Below, piece after piece: positions 11,147 through 19,302 of a stretch of 64,000 bases of DNA. The translations under genes were made by a program, and so were the position numbers. How positions within the stretch are numbered: the first letter of the stretch is position 1; each line of letters begins with the position of its first letter. The DNA is from Geothrix sp. 21YS21S-2 (lineage in GTDB: Bacteria > Acidobacteriota > Holophagae > Holophagales > Holophagaceae): the NCBI RefSeq assembly GCF_030846775.1, contig NZ_CP132910.1:4343001-4407000 (forward strand). The letters run 5' to 3'. The notes beneath the pieces were generated by a model, which made no database searches, was not told the DNA's origin, and saw nothing but the letters and a program-made list of their open reading frames with translations.

Positions 11147-12544
11147 GTGGCTACCGACGGCAGGACCGCCCTTCTCATGGAGCGCCTCGCGGACCGCTAC
11201 GCGTTCCGGACGCTGCTGGGGGAAGGCGGCGCCGGCACGGTCTACGAGGTGGAGAACCTTTCCCTGGGGCGGCTCGAGGCCCTGAAGATCCTCACGAACC
11301 CCTTCACCGGCTTCGACGTCCAGGAGCGCTTCGCGGTGGAGGCCCGCATCGCGGCCTCCCTGGAGCATCCCCACATCGTCGGGATCCACGCCTTCGGGCA
11401 GGACGGCGGTGTCCCGTGGTACTCCATGCAGCTGATCGACGGGCCCTCCCTCGCCGGCATCCTGGACGGGGGCCGCACGCTGGACGGGCCCATGGCGGCC
11501 CAGCTCGCGGTGCCCGTGCTGGAGGCCCTGGCCTTCAGCCACGCCCACGGCGTGATCCACCGGGACATCAAGCCGGCCAACATCCTCTTCGACGCCGCCG
11601 GCACGCCCTTCCTCGCGGACTTCGGCATCGCCAAGGCGGTGGAGAACCCCATGGACACCCGCACGGGCCACATGCTGGGCACCCCGGCCTTCGTCGCCCC
11701 CGAACAGGCCCTGGGCGAGGCGGTCGACGCCAGGGCGGACCTGTACTCCCTGGGCGTCACCCTGTACCGGGCCCTGGCGGGCCAGCTCCCCTTCCGCTCC
11801 GACCAGGTGCTGCAGACCCTCCTGCTGCGTCTGCAGGAGGAGGCGCCGCCCCTGGAGGCGCTCTGCCCGGGCCTCCATCCCGCCCTGGCCGCGGTGATCA
11901 TGCGCAGCCTGGCCCGGGACCGGGACCGGCGGTGGGAGGGCGCCGCGGAGATGCGGGAGGCGTTCCTGGCCGCCTGCGCCGAGGCGGGCATGGCCTGGGA
12001 CCGGCCCCTGGCGGTGGCGGGGGAGTTTTCCCTGCGGCGCCGCACCCTCGAGGAGGTGGCGCCCACCGCCGACATGCCCGGGCCCAAGGGCCGCCCCTGG
12101 TGGATCCTGGGCCTGGCGGCCCTGGGTGCCGGCGCGCTCCTGTTCGTGCTCCGCGGTCCCAGGCTGGCCGCGCGGGTGGAGCCGCCCCCGCCGGCCCCGG
12201 CCGCCGCGCCCGCCGCGGCCGCGCCCGCCCCGAAGCCCAGGCCCAGGCCCGCCCAGGCCGAGGTCCTGCCGAGGCGGCCGGTGACCTATCCGCGGCTCCT
12301 GGACGACGGCCTCGCGCCGGCGCCCGTGGGGGAATGCGCGGGGCTCAGCGTCGGCGCCTCCCTGGTGGTGGGCGAGGACGGCCGGGTCAAGAGCTGCAGG
12401 ATCCTGTCGGCCGTGAAGCCCGGGTGCGCCGAGGCGGCGCGGGCGGTGGCCATGAAGTACCGGTTCAGCCCGGCCCTGGACGACCAGGGCAGGCCCGTCG
12501 AGGCGGCCGTCGCCGTCGCCGTCGATTTCCAGGAGGCACGATGA
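11147..12544 (+). CDS. Membrane Ser/Thr protein kinase with C-terminal TonB-like domain
   Basis: 465 residues. The Hanks-type kinase core spans about 16-280, with glycine loop LGEGGAGTVYE, Lys47 (ALKIL), catalytic HRDIKPAN (Asp140), DFG at 158-160 and GTPAFVAPEQ. A single membrane helix at about 317-335 is followed by an Ala/Pro-rich linker and a TonB C-terminal-like domain (SLVVGEDGRVKSCRIL, ARAVAMKYRFSPALD, GRPVEAAVAV). The kinase is therefore cytoplasmic and the TonB-like domain periplasmic. The start is GTG with AGGAGG upstream. It is coupled by an ATGA overlap to an OmpA lipoprotein gene, suggesting an envelope-sensing pair. Confidence 0.92.
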   Translation: MATDGRTALLMERLADRYAFRTLLGEGGAGTVYEVENLSLGRLEALKILTNPFTGFDVQERFAVEARIAASLEHPHIVGIHAFGQDGGVPWYSMQLIDGPSLAGILDGGRTLDGPMAAQLAVPVLEALAFSHAHGVIHRDIKPANILFDAAGTPFLADFGIAKAVENPMDTRTGHMLGTPAFVAPEQALGEAVDARADLYSLGVTLYRALAGQLPFRSDQVLQTLLLRLQEEAPPLEALCPGLHPALAAVIMRSLARDRDRRWEGAAEMREAFLAACAEAGMAWDRPLAVAGEFSLRRRTLEEVAPTADMPGPKGRPWWILGLAALGAGALLFVLRGPRLAARVEPPPPAPAAAPAAAAPAPKPRPRPAQAEVLPRRPVTYPRLLDDGLAPAPVGECAGLSVGASLVVGEDGRVKSCRILSAVKPGCAEAARAVAMKYRFSPALDDQGRPVEAAVAVAVDFQEAR

Positions 12545-13212
12545 GAATCCTCTATGCAGCTGCCCTGATCCTTCTGGCCACGGCCTGCGGCAAGCCCCGC
12601 ACGGTGCCCGCATCCGCCATCCAGGTGCAGGTGGAGTCCTACCCCGGCGGAACCGCCCTGTTCCTCGCGGGCAGGCCCATGGGCACCACCCCCCGCACCC
12701 TGACCGTGGACTCCCTGGACGCCCTGCTGGAGCTCACCGCCACCTCCGGCACGGAGCCGGTGGTGGAGAAGCGCATCCGGTTCCTGGCCCTGGACCGGGC
12801 CGAGGTGATGTTCGTCTTCGGCACGGGCAACTCGGCCATGGCCAAGGCCCTGGGCCTGGCGCGCATCCTCGTCTTCGACTACGGGGCGGGGGTCACGTTC
12901 GACCTGAACAAGTCCGACCTCCGGCCGGAGTTCCTTCCCCTTCTCGAGCGGCAGGCCTCGCTCCTGAAGGCGCACTTCGCCGGGGTGGACGTGCTCATCT
13001 GCGGCCACACCGACACCCTGGGCACCCCGGACTTCAACCTGGCCCTCTCCCTGGCCCGGGCCCGCTCCGTGGCCCAGGACCTGGAGGCCCGGGGCGTGGC
13101 CCGGGAGCACATGAAATCCCAGGGCTTCGGCAGCGCCTACCCCGTGGCCTCCAACGAGACCGACCCGGGCCGCGCCCGCAACCGCCGCACCGAACTGGTC
13201 CTTCCTCAGTAG
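12541..13212 (+). CDS. OmpA-family peptidoglycan-binding lipoprotein
   Basis: 223 residues. It has a lipoprotein-type signal peptide MRILYAAALILLATAC with Cys16 as the likely lipidation site. A PEGA-like segment follows (VQVESYPGGTALFLAGRPMG), and the C-terminal OmpA domain starts near VTFDLNKSDLRPEF, with CGHTDTLGTPDFNLALSLARA and the terminal RARNRRTELVL. It should anchor a membrane to peptidoglycan. The start overlaps the kinase stop (ATGA). The end overlaps the convergent response-regulator gene by 7 bases. Confidence 0.92.
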   Translation: MRILYAAALILLATACGKPRTVPASAIQVQVESYPGGTALFLAGRPMGTTPRTLTVDSLDALLELTATSGTEPVVEKRIRFLALDRAEVMFVFGTGNSAMAKALGLARILVFDYGAGVTFDLNKSDLRPEFLPLLERQASLLKAHFAGVDVLICGHTDTLGTPDFNLALSLARARSVAQDLEARGVAREHMKSQGFGSAYPVASNETDPGRARNRRTELVLPQ

Positions 13213-13910
13213 TCCACCAGGAAGGCGTAGCCCCGGCCGTGGCGCGCCTTCACGGGGAGGGGCTCCCCGGGGCAGAGGCGCGCCACCTTGGTCCGAAGGC
13301 GGCTGACCATGGTCTCCAGGCGCCTCGCGGCGTAGATGTCGGGGTGCTGGTCCAGGGCCAGGAAGAGGTCCTCCCGTTCCACCACCTCGCCGGGGCGGTC
13401 CAGGAGCGGCGCCAGGAAGCGCAGCTCCAGGTCCGTGAGGTCCACCGCCGCGCCGCCGGGGGTATGGAGGCGCGACGCGTGGGGCTCCAGGCGCCAGGCC
13501 CGGGCCCCGCCCAGGCGCCGCTGGAGGCTGAAGATGGCCGCGGCCAGCTCCCGCAGGTCCACGGGCTTGGCGAAATAGAGGTCCGCGCCTCCGTCCAGGC
13601 CCCGGATGCGGTCCTCCAGGCCATGCCGGGCGGTGAGCATGATGATGCCGAGGCGGGGCCGGTCGCGGCGCAGGCGCTGGGCGATGGAGAAGCCGTCCTC
13701 CCCGGGCAGGCCCACGTCCAGGATGACGATCTGCGGATCCTGCTCCTCCAGGGCCGCGTCCAGGGCGCCGCCGTGCTCCACCCCCGAGGCCAGGATCCCG
13801 AAGGGCTCCAGGCCCCCGGCGAGGAAGTCCCGCATGGGCCGGGCGTCCTCGCAGACCAGGACCCGGACGCCGGCGGCGGGTGCGGGGGGCTCGGGAGGGG
13901 GTGCGGGCAT
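13206..13910 (-). CDS. OmpR/PhoB-family response regulator
   Basis: 234 residues. After a Pro/Ala-rich leader, the receiver domain (about 15-130) shows acidic Glu21/Asp22, phospho-acceptor Asp65 (ILDVGLPGEDGF) and Lys115 (FAKPVDL). The winged-helix DNA-binding domain covers about 140-234 (VDLTDLELRFLAPLLDRPGE, RRLETMVSRLRTKV, ending HGRGYAFLVDY). It is a DNA-binding transcriptional regulator. No cognate kinase gene is next to it; the nearby hybrid kinase is a candidate. The start at 13910 has no strong ribosome binding site. Confidence 0.9.
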   Translation of the reverse strand: MPAPPPEPPAPAAGVRVLVCEDARPMRDFLAGGLEPFGILASGVEHGGALDAALEEQDPQIVILDVGLPGEDGFSIAQRLRRDRPRLGIIMLTARHGLEDRIRGLDGGADLYFAKPVDLRELAAAIFSLQRRLGGARAWRLEPHASRLHTPGGAAVDLTDLELRFLAPLLDRPGEVVEREDLFLALDQHPDIYAARRLETMVSRLRTKVARLCPGEPLPVKARHGRGYAFLVDY

Positions 13911-14015
13911 GGGAGATTCCAGACTACCAGAAGGGCAAATGTATGAAAGTGTGAGGAAAATTCCGTCATCCGCCGGGGAGAATGTGGGAAGCAACACACT
14001 GCCTGGAGGCGAAAC

Positions 14016-15098
14016 ATGAAATTCCTTTCTCTTGCAACCGCCCTTGCCCTGGTCGCCGGCCCCTTGTCCGCCCAGGAGGGCCAGAAGTGGCTGGGCATGC
14101 AGGCCGGCTACGACTGGCAGGCCAACAGCGAACGCGGCGCCAAGGACAACCCGGCCTTCGGCCTCTCCTTCGGCCAGTGGTTCTCCTCCCGCTGGGGCGG
14201 GGAGCTCTCCGTGCTGGGGACGACCCTGAAGACCAAGACCGGGGGCCTGAGCGCCGACGAGTACCACGCCCACCTCTCCGGCCTGTTCAACCTCAACCCG
14301 GGCGCGGCCTGGGTCCCCTACCTGCGGGCCGGCGCCGGCTCGACCACGGTGGACAAGCCCTTCTCCTTCAGCGACGGCTACACCACCCGGCTCAGCTACC
14401 ACGCCGGCGTGGGCGTCCAGGGCCACCTGGGCGAGAACCTCCTGCTGGGGCTGGAAGCCCGGGGCGTCCGCATCGAGACGCAGAAGTCCTACACCGAAGT
14501 GCTCGGCCTGGTGACCCTGGGCTTCCGCTGGGGCCAGGCCGCCAAGCCCGCGCCCGCCGCCGCCCCCGCTCCCGCCCCGGCTCCCGCACCCGAGCCCCCG
14601 CCGGCGCCCAAGGTGGAGCCGCCCCCCCCGCCGCCGCCTGCGCCCGTCGTCGCCCCGGCCCCCGAGCCCGTGGCGCCTCCCCCGCCGCCGCCCCCGCCGG
14701 CCAAGATCGTCCTGGACGAGGCCGTCCTGCACTTCGCCAACGGCAGGAACGACCTGCCCCCCGAGGGCGTCCAGGCGGTGCGCATGGTCGCCGAGAGCCT
14801 CAAGTCCTTCAAGGGCACGTACACCCTCGTGGTCAGCGGCCACACCAGCTCCGTGGGCAAGCCGGCCTTCAACAAGGCCCTGAGCCTGCGCCGGGCCGAC
14901 GCGGTGGCCAAGGTCCTCACGGAGGGGGGCGTTCCCGCGGCCTCCATCCGCACCGAGGGCGCGGGCCCCGACCGGCCCATCGCCGACAACAAGACCAAGG
15001 CCGGCCAGGCCCGGAACCGCCGGGTGGAGATCGACGTGAAGGCCGACGGCCCGAACGTGGAGACCCGCAAGACCGAGACTTCCGTTTCGGGCGAATAG
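14016..15098 (+). CDS. Outer-membrane OmpA-type protein with Pro-rich linker
   Basis: 360 residues. Signal peptide MKFLSLATALALVAGPLSAQ. An eight-strand OmpA-like barrel follows to about residue 172 (MQAGYDWQAN, GWFSSR-type aromatic girdles, last strand VTLGFRWG). A linker of about 60 residues is almost only Pro, Ala, Val and Glu. The C-terminal OmpA domain begins at about 235 (KIVLDEAVLHFANGRNDLPP), with SGHTSSVGKPAFNKALSLRR and AGQARNRRVEIDV. It bridges the outer membrane and peptidoglycan. GGAGG precedes the ATG. Confidence 0.93.
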   Translation: MKFLSLATALALVAGPLSAQEGQKWLGMQAGYDWQANSERGAKDNPAFGLSFGQWFSSRWGGELSVLGTTLKTKTGGLSADEYHAHLSGLFNLNPGAAWVPYLRAGAGSTTVDKPFSFSDGYTTRLSYHAGVGVQGHLGENLLLGLEARGVRIETQKSYTEVLGLVTLGFRWGQAAKPAPAAAPAPAPAPAPEPPPAPKVEPPPPPPPAPVVAPAPEPVAPPPPPPPPAKIVLDEAVLHFANGRNDLPPEGVQAVRMVAESLKSFKGTYTLVVSGHTSSVGKPAFNKALSLRRADAVAKVLTEGGVPAASIRTEGAGPDRPIADNKTKAGQARNRRVEIDVKADGPNVETRKTETSVSGE

Positions 15099-15130
15099 GC
15101 CCTACCATTCCCCGAACCCAAGGAGGAACC

Positions 15131-15556
15131 ATGCGCTTGATGATCCTTTTCGCCGCCGCCGCACTCACCCTTTCCGCCCAGTCCCTGGACGACCTGAAGG
15201 CCGCCGCCAAGGCCAAGGCCGACCAGAAGGTGGAGGAGACCAAGGCCAAGGCCGACAAGAAGGCCGATGAGGGCAAGGCCAAGGCCGAAGCCAAGGTCGA
15301 CGCCGGCAAGGCCAAGGCCGAGGCCAAGGTCGACGCGACCAAGGCCAAGGTGGACAAGAAGGCCGAAGGCGCCCCGGTGGGCGGCGACTATGCCAAGGCC
15401 GCCGCCGCCAAGGGCGAGGCCAAGGCCAAGGGCGCCACCGCCAAGGGCGAAGCCAAGGCCAAGGACACCGCCGCCAAGAGCCACGCCGGCACGAAGAAGG
15501 GCGCGGTCAAGGGCGAGGCCAAGGCCAAGGAGGCCGCCGAGAAGGTCACGAAATAA
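15131..15556 (+). CDS. Secreted Lys/Ala-rich repetitive protein
   Basis: 141 residues. After a signal peptide (MRLMILFAAAALTLSAQ) almost the whole protein is Lys, Ala, Glu, Gly, Asp and Val in short repeats such as KAKAEAKVDAGKAKAEAKVD and KGEAKAKGATAKGEAKAK. It should form long charged helices or stay disordered, as in apolipoprotein-like, histone H1-like or LEA-like proteins. Export, if the signal works, would make it periplasmic. AGGAGG sits just upstream of the ATG, 33 bases after the OmpA gene, so they are likely cotranscribed. A terminator follows. Confidence 0.8.
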   Translation: MRLMILFAAAALTLSAQSLDDLKAAAKAKADQKVEETKAKADKKADEGKAKAEAKVDAGKAKAEAKVDATKAKVDKKAEGAPVGGDYAKAAAAKGEAKAKGATAKGEAKAKDTAAKSHAGTKKGAVKGEAKAKEAAEKVTK

Positions 15557-15565
15557 GGTTTGATT

Positions 15566-15590
15566 CCCCAGTCCTTGGGGCCGGGGTTTT
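15566..15590 (+). terminator. Rho-independent terminator after the Lys/Ala-rich gene
   Basis: A GC hairpin (CCCC-AGTCCTT-GGGG, with further GGGG pairing options) is followed by TTTT at 15587-15590, directly downstream of the stop codon at 15556. Confidence 0.6.
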
Positions 15591-15597
15591 CATCCCC

Positions 15598-15715
15598 TTC
15601 ATTCAGTCCATCCCAGTTCCAGCAGGGCCAGCCGGGGTTGGACCGGCGCATCCGGAAAGGTGCGCGCCGGTCCTTCCGAGGCTGGCCCTGCTGGAACCGG
15701 GATGAACTGGATGAG
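15598..15715. repeat. 118-base near-perfect inverted repeat (long hairpin)
   Basis: Arms at 15616-15633 and 15680-15697 match over 18 bases without mismatch. Pairing extends outward with few mismatches to about 15598/15715. A second inner stem of 10 perfect pairs lies at 15640-15649/15664-15673. The element sits between two convergent genes. It is far longer than a normal terminator and lacks a T-run, so it could be a palindromic mobile relic (MITE/REP-like), a bidirectional terminator or a structured RNA. Confidence 0.75.
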
Positions 15716-15759
15716 CGGGATGGAAGGGATGATGGCCTTTGGCGTCGGGTCCGGCGCTC

Positions 15760-17733
15760 CTATTTCTTCTCCTGGGGCGCGGGCTTGGGCTCGGCCCGGG
15801 GGGCGGGGGCCGGGGCGGGGCGGGACTCCTGCCGGGGGGCCGGAGCGGGGTGCGACTCCTGCCTGGGGGCTTCACGCCGCTCCATCCGGGGAGCCTCCGG
15901 CCTGGGGGCTTCGCGCCGCTCCAGGCGGGGAGCCTCCTGCCTGGGGGCTTCGCGCCGCTCCGGGCTGGGAGCCTCCGGCCTGGGGGTTTCGCGCCGCTCC
16001 ATGCGGGGAGCCTCCGGCCTGGGGGCTTCGCGCCGCTCCGGGCTGGGGGCCTCCGGCCTGGGCTGTTCCCTGATGGGCTCGCGCTTGTTGATCTCCGCGC
16101 GGGGAACTTCCGGGCGGGGCTGCTCCCTGACGGGTTCCCGCCTGTTGATCTCCGGGCGGGGGGTCTCGACGCGGGGCTGTTCCCTGACGGGCTCGCGCCG
16201 GTTGATCTCCGTGCGGGGAGTCTCCTGGCGGATGGGCTCCCGCCTGTTGATCTCGGTCCTGGGCTGATCCTCGCGCTCCACCCGGACCCGGTCGCCGGTT
16301 CCGGGGCGCACCACGGGCCTGGGGGCCTCGGGCCGGGGCCGTTCCATGCGGTTGAAGCCGCCCCGGTCCGCGGGCGCGGGGGGCCTGAGGATGGTGCGGC
16401 CGGTCTCGCGGGTGTAGACGGTGACGCGTTCCCGGGCCACGTTGGGCTGGCCCGCCACGCGCTGGAACCGGGCGGGGTCCCGGAGCTCCTGGCGATTCAC
16501 GATGATCCGGCCCTGGAACCAGGGGCGGGCGCCCTGGGCGGGGGGCCGGTTGAACACGCCCACGACGGCGGGGTCGCGGTGGAACCAGGGACGCAGGTTG
16601 CGGTCGCCGACGTGGTGGACGTCCACCACGTTCCAGCAGCGCTGGCGGTCCCGCCACTGGACGGGGCGGTTGTGGAAGCCCAGGGGGGCCCACCCGAACC
16701 AGGTGCCGGTGCTGTGCCAGGCCACCCAGGCCGGGCTGTAGTAGACGCCGGGGATCCAGTACCAGCCCAGGCCCAGGCGCCAGCCCCAGCGGCCGTGGTG
16801 GCAGGTCACGTAGCCCCAGGGCTCGCTGCTCACCCAGGTCATGCCGCCGCCGAAGGCGCCCCAGTAGCCGTTGCTGTAGGGGCTCCAGTCCGCGTCCACG
16901 GCGGTGGGGGTCCAGCACCAGGATTCCGTGTCCTCCACGTAGACCCACTTCCCGTTGGCGTCCAGGTCGTCGGCGTAGTAGCGGATCTCGGGGGGCACGC
17001 GCGCGGCGCTCTCGCTGGGGCGGGGCCTCACGAGCGCCTCGGCCCACTGGTCGAACTCGCCCAGGGCGTAGGCGTTGAAGTCCGACACCCGGTCCAGCAC
17101 GTCGTCGTTGCCGTAGACCGTCAGGCGCTGGCCGGCATAGATGCGGGCCTGGCCCTCGGCGTTGACCCAGGTGGCCTGGCCCCCGTGGACCAGGAAGGCC
17201 ACCTTGTCGCCCCGGGGGTCCTTGGAGACCTGGAAGGTCGCCTCGGGGCGGGAGGCGCCCCGGCTCCCCAGGGACCCGCTGCCCGAGGGGGTGTCCACGC
17301 GGATGACGGCCTCGCTCTGGGCGCCGCGGCACACGCGCAGCTCGCCCCGCTCCAGCACCAGCAGGACCCGGCGCTCCTGGTCCTGCTCGGAGAACAGGGC
17401 CGCCACCCGGAACCGGGTCCCGGGACCGAAGGCCACCGCGCTGCCGTCGCCCAGTTGCAGGACGCCACGCCCGCGGCTTTCCACCACATCCCCCTCGGCC
17501 ACGGGCACGCCCCGGGTGAGGGGCTCGTCCTCCTCGCCCTTGCGGACGGTGACCGCGCCTTCCACGAACTTGACCTGGGCATAGCGCTCGGGGCTCTCGC
17601 CCACTTCGTAGTCCTGCTGGTCCAGCTCGTCGACCAGGTCGCCGGGATCCTGGGGGGCCGTCCTGGGGAGGAGCGCCACGCCGGACAGGAGCAGCGCCGG
17701 GACGAGTGCGGCGGCGAAACGGTTGCGGTTCAT
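15760..17733 (-). CDS. FecR-domain / DUF6600 (YXWXP) secreted protein with Arg/Pro/Glu repeats
   Basis: 657 residues with a signal peptide (MNRNRFAAALVPALLLSGVA). A FecR-like beta domain spans about 50-200 (VKFVEGAVTVRKGEE, GDVVESRGRGVLQLGDGS). An aromatic-rich DUF6600 region (about 265-345) contains YSNGYWGAFGGGMTWV, GYVTCHHGRWGW and GWYWIPGVYYSPAWV. The last 180 residues are tandem repeats rich in RREAPRPEAP and NRREPVREQPRPE. The protein is probably periplasmic or surface-exposed; the function is unknown. GGAGG precedes the ATG. It lies 100 bases downstream of a minus-strand pair with tatD. Confidence 0.85.
   Translation of the reverse strand: MNRNRFAAALVPALLLSGVALLPRTAPQDPGDLVDELDQQDYEVGESPERYAQVKFVEGAVTVRKGEEDEPLTRGVPVAEGDVVESRGRGVLQLGDGSAVAFGPGTRFRVAALFSEQDQERRVLLVLERGELRVCRGAQSEAVIRVDTPSGSGSLGSRGASRPEATFQVSKDPRGDKVAFLVHGGQATWVNAEGQARIYAGQRLTVYGNDDVLDRVSDFNAYALGEFDQWAEALVRPRPSESAARVPPEIRYYADDLDANGKWVYVEDTESWCWTPTAVDADWSPYSNGYWGAFGGGMTWVSSEPWGYVTCHHGRWGWRLGLGWYWIPGVYYSPAWVAWHSTGTWFGWAPLGFHNRPVQWRDRQRCWNVVDVHHVGDRNLRPWFHRDPAVVGVFNRPPAQGARPWFQGRIIVNRQELRDPARFQRVAGQPNVARERVTVYTRETGRTILRPPAPADRGGFNRMERPRPEAPRPVVRPGTGDRVRVEREDQPRTEINRREPIRQETPRTEINRREPVREQPRVETPRPEINRREPVREQPRPEVPRAEINKREPIREQPRPEAPSPERREAPRPEAPRMERRETPRPEAPSPERREAPRQEAPRLERREAPRPEAPRMERREAPRQESHPAPAPRQESRPAPAPAPRAEPKPAPQEKK
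15862..16240. repeat. In-frame coding tandem repeats, 39-base and 57-base periods
   Basis: Copies beginning at 15862, 15901, 15940, 15979, 16018 and 16057 recur exactly every 39 bases (13 codons). They are followed by units starting at 16063, 16120 and 16177 with a 57-base period (19 codons). Both periods are multiples of three and keep the reading frame of the FecR/YXWXP gene. Copy-number variation between strains is likely. Confidence 0.8.
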
Positions 17734-17833
17734 GATGCGCCTCCAGGAGGATGCCGGATTGGATGCGAATTCCCTGCCAAGGTTGACCCAGGGGTCCGGA
17801 AAAGGTTTAAGGGGGCGGCGAGGCTGGGGAAAA

Positions 17834-18490
17834 TCAGCTCTTCGGGAAGGGCTGGAGGGCGGTGCCGGAGGGGCGGTTGGCGGGGTTCTCCCGGCCCAGC
17901 TGGAGGAGCTGGGGGAGGAGGGCCATCCAGGGCACCGACCAGCATTCCGAGGATCCGGGCTCGAGGTCCTCCCGCGCCTCCAGGCGGTCGGGATGGAAGA
18001 CCAGCTGGAAGTTCCGGCCGCCGGGCAGGGGCAGGTAGCTGATGTTCGCCGTGGCGGGGTGGATGAGGGTGATCACCCGCTGGTCGTCGGACAGGATCCA
18101 GAGCAGCCCCTCCAGGGCCGGGCGGAAGTCCAGGTCCTTCACGGGCAGGGCCCCGATGCCCTGGGTGAGCAGGGAGCGGCCGGAAAATCGGATCAGGCCG
18201 AAGGACTCGACGCGCACCCCTCCGTCGCGCCAGACCTGGAGGGGACGCCCCGGCAGGCCGGTCCGCAGGAGGATCATGCCCCGGCCGTCGATGACCCGGA
18301 TGGTGCCGTCGGGCGTGATGCGGGCCTGGATGGGCGCGCCGGCGGGGATGGGCTCCAGGCGGGGCGGGACGGGCAGGGGCCCGCGGTCCCCGGCCTTCCA
18401 GGGCAGCGCCGCCGCGGCGTCCCAGGGGAGCTTGCCGGGGGCCTGGGCGCCCAGGAGGGTGGCGCTCAGGAAGAAGGGGACCAGCCGCAC
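17834..18490 (-). CDS. Hypothetical secreted protein
   Basis: 218 residues with a signal peptide (MRLVPFFLSATLLGAQA). The rest is soluble and beta-rich (ARITPDGTIRVIDGRGMILL, VWRDGGVRVESFGLIRFSG), suggesting propeller or repeat blades. No family is recognised. The start is GTG with GGAGG 6 bases upstream. It overlaps the end of tatD by 25 bases, so expression is probably coupled to it. Confidence 0.7.
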   Translation of the reverse strand: MRLVPFFLSATLLGAQAPGKLPWDAAAALPWKAGDRGPLPVPPRLEPIPAGAPIQARITPDGTIRVIDGRGMILLRTGLPGRPLQVWRDGGVRVESFGLIRFSGRSLLTQGIGALPVKDLDFRPALEGLLWILSDDQRVITLIHPATANISYLPLPGGRNFQLVFHPDRLEAREDLEPGSSECWSVPWMALLPQLLQLGRENPANRPSGTALQPFPKS

Positions 18491-19239
18491 AGGGCCTCCA
18501 GGTTGCCGGTGGTGATCTCGGCCAGGCGTTCCGGCGCCAGGCCCCGCAGGGCCGCCACCTGGGCGGCGACATAGGTGACGTAGGCCGGTTCGTTGGCCTT
18601 GCCCCGGAAGGGCGCCGGCGCCAGGTAGGGGGCGTCGGTCTCCACCAGGATGCGGTCCAGGGGCGCCCAGCCCGCCACCTCGCGGATGGCCTGGGCGTTC
18701 TTGAAGGTGACGATGCCCGAGAAACTGAGGTGGAAGCCCAGGTCCAGGGCGTCCCGGGCGAAGGCCAGGTCCTCGCTGAAGCAGTGGATGATGCCGCGCG
18801 CGGCGCCCTCCTCGCGCAGGATGCGGATCGTGGCCTCCGGCGCCTCGCGGGTGTGGATCATGAGGGGCTTGCCCAGGCGCTTCGCGATCCGGATCTGGGC
18901 CCGGAAGACCGCCTCCTGGGTGTCGCGGGGGCTCAGGTCGTAGTGCCAGTCCAGGCCCGTCTCCCCCACGAAGAGGGCCTCGGGGCCGGCCAGCAGGCCT
19001 TCCAGGGCGTCCCCGGTGAGGGCGTCCCAGGTGCGGGCGTCGTGGGGGTGGACGCCCAGGGAGGCCCGCACCTGGGGGGCCCTGCGCGTCAGGGCCAGCA
19101 CCAGCCGGGAGTCGTCCAGGTTGCAGCCCACGGCGACCAGGCCGTCCACGCCGGCGGCCCGCGCCCGGTCCAGCACGGCCTCCAGTTGATCCTCTCCCAG
19201 GTAGCTGCCGGTGAGGTGGCAGTGGGAATCCACGAGCAT
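18466..19239 (-). CDS. tatD: TatD-family metal-dependent hydrolase/DNase
   Basis: 257 residues, TIM-barrel amidohydrolase fold. Metal ligands are visible in the N-terminal DSHCHL motif, GETGLDWHY, PLMIHTREA, GIIHCFSED and LVETDAPYLAP. Family members are 3'-5' exonucleases acting in DNA repair. The start at 19239 (MLVDSHCH) is supported by GAGAGG upstream and by family length; an in-frame ATG seven codons earlier (19260) is possible. It diverges from the NtrC-type gene over 63 bases. Confidence 0.92.
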   Translation of the reverse strand: MLVDSHCHLTGSYLGEDQLEAVLDRARAAGVDGLVAVGCNLDDSRLVLALTRRAPQVRASLGVHPHDARTWDALTGDALEGLLAGPEALFVGETGLDWHYDLSPRDTQEAVFRAQIRIAKRLGKPLMIHTREAPEATIRILREEGAARGIIHCFSEDLAFARDALDLGFHLSFSGIVTFKNAQAIREVAGWAPLDRILVETDAPYLAPAPFRGKANEPAYVTYVAAQVAALRGLAPERLAEITTGNLEALCGWSPSS

Positions 19240-19302
19240 AATGACCTCTCCGGACTCCATGTTGCCATGCCCGGGGGGCGAAAGACCGGATACGCTCTAT
19301 TC

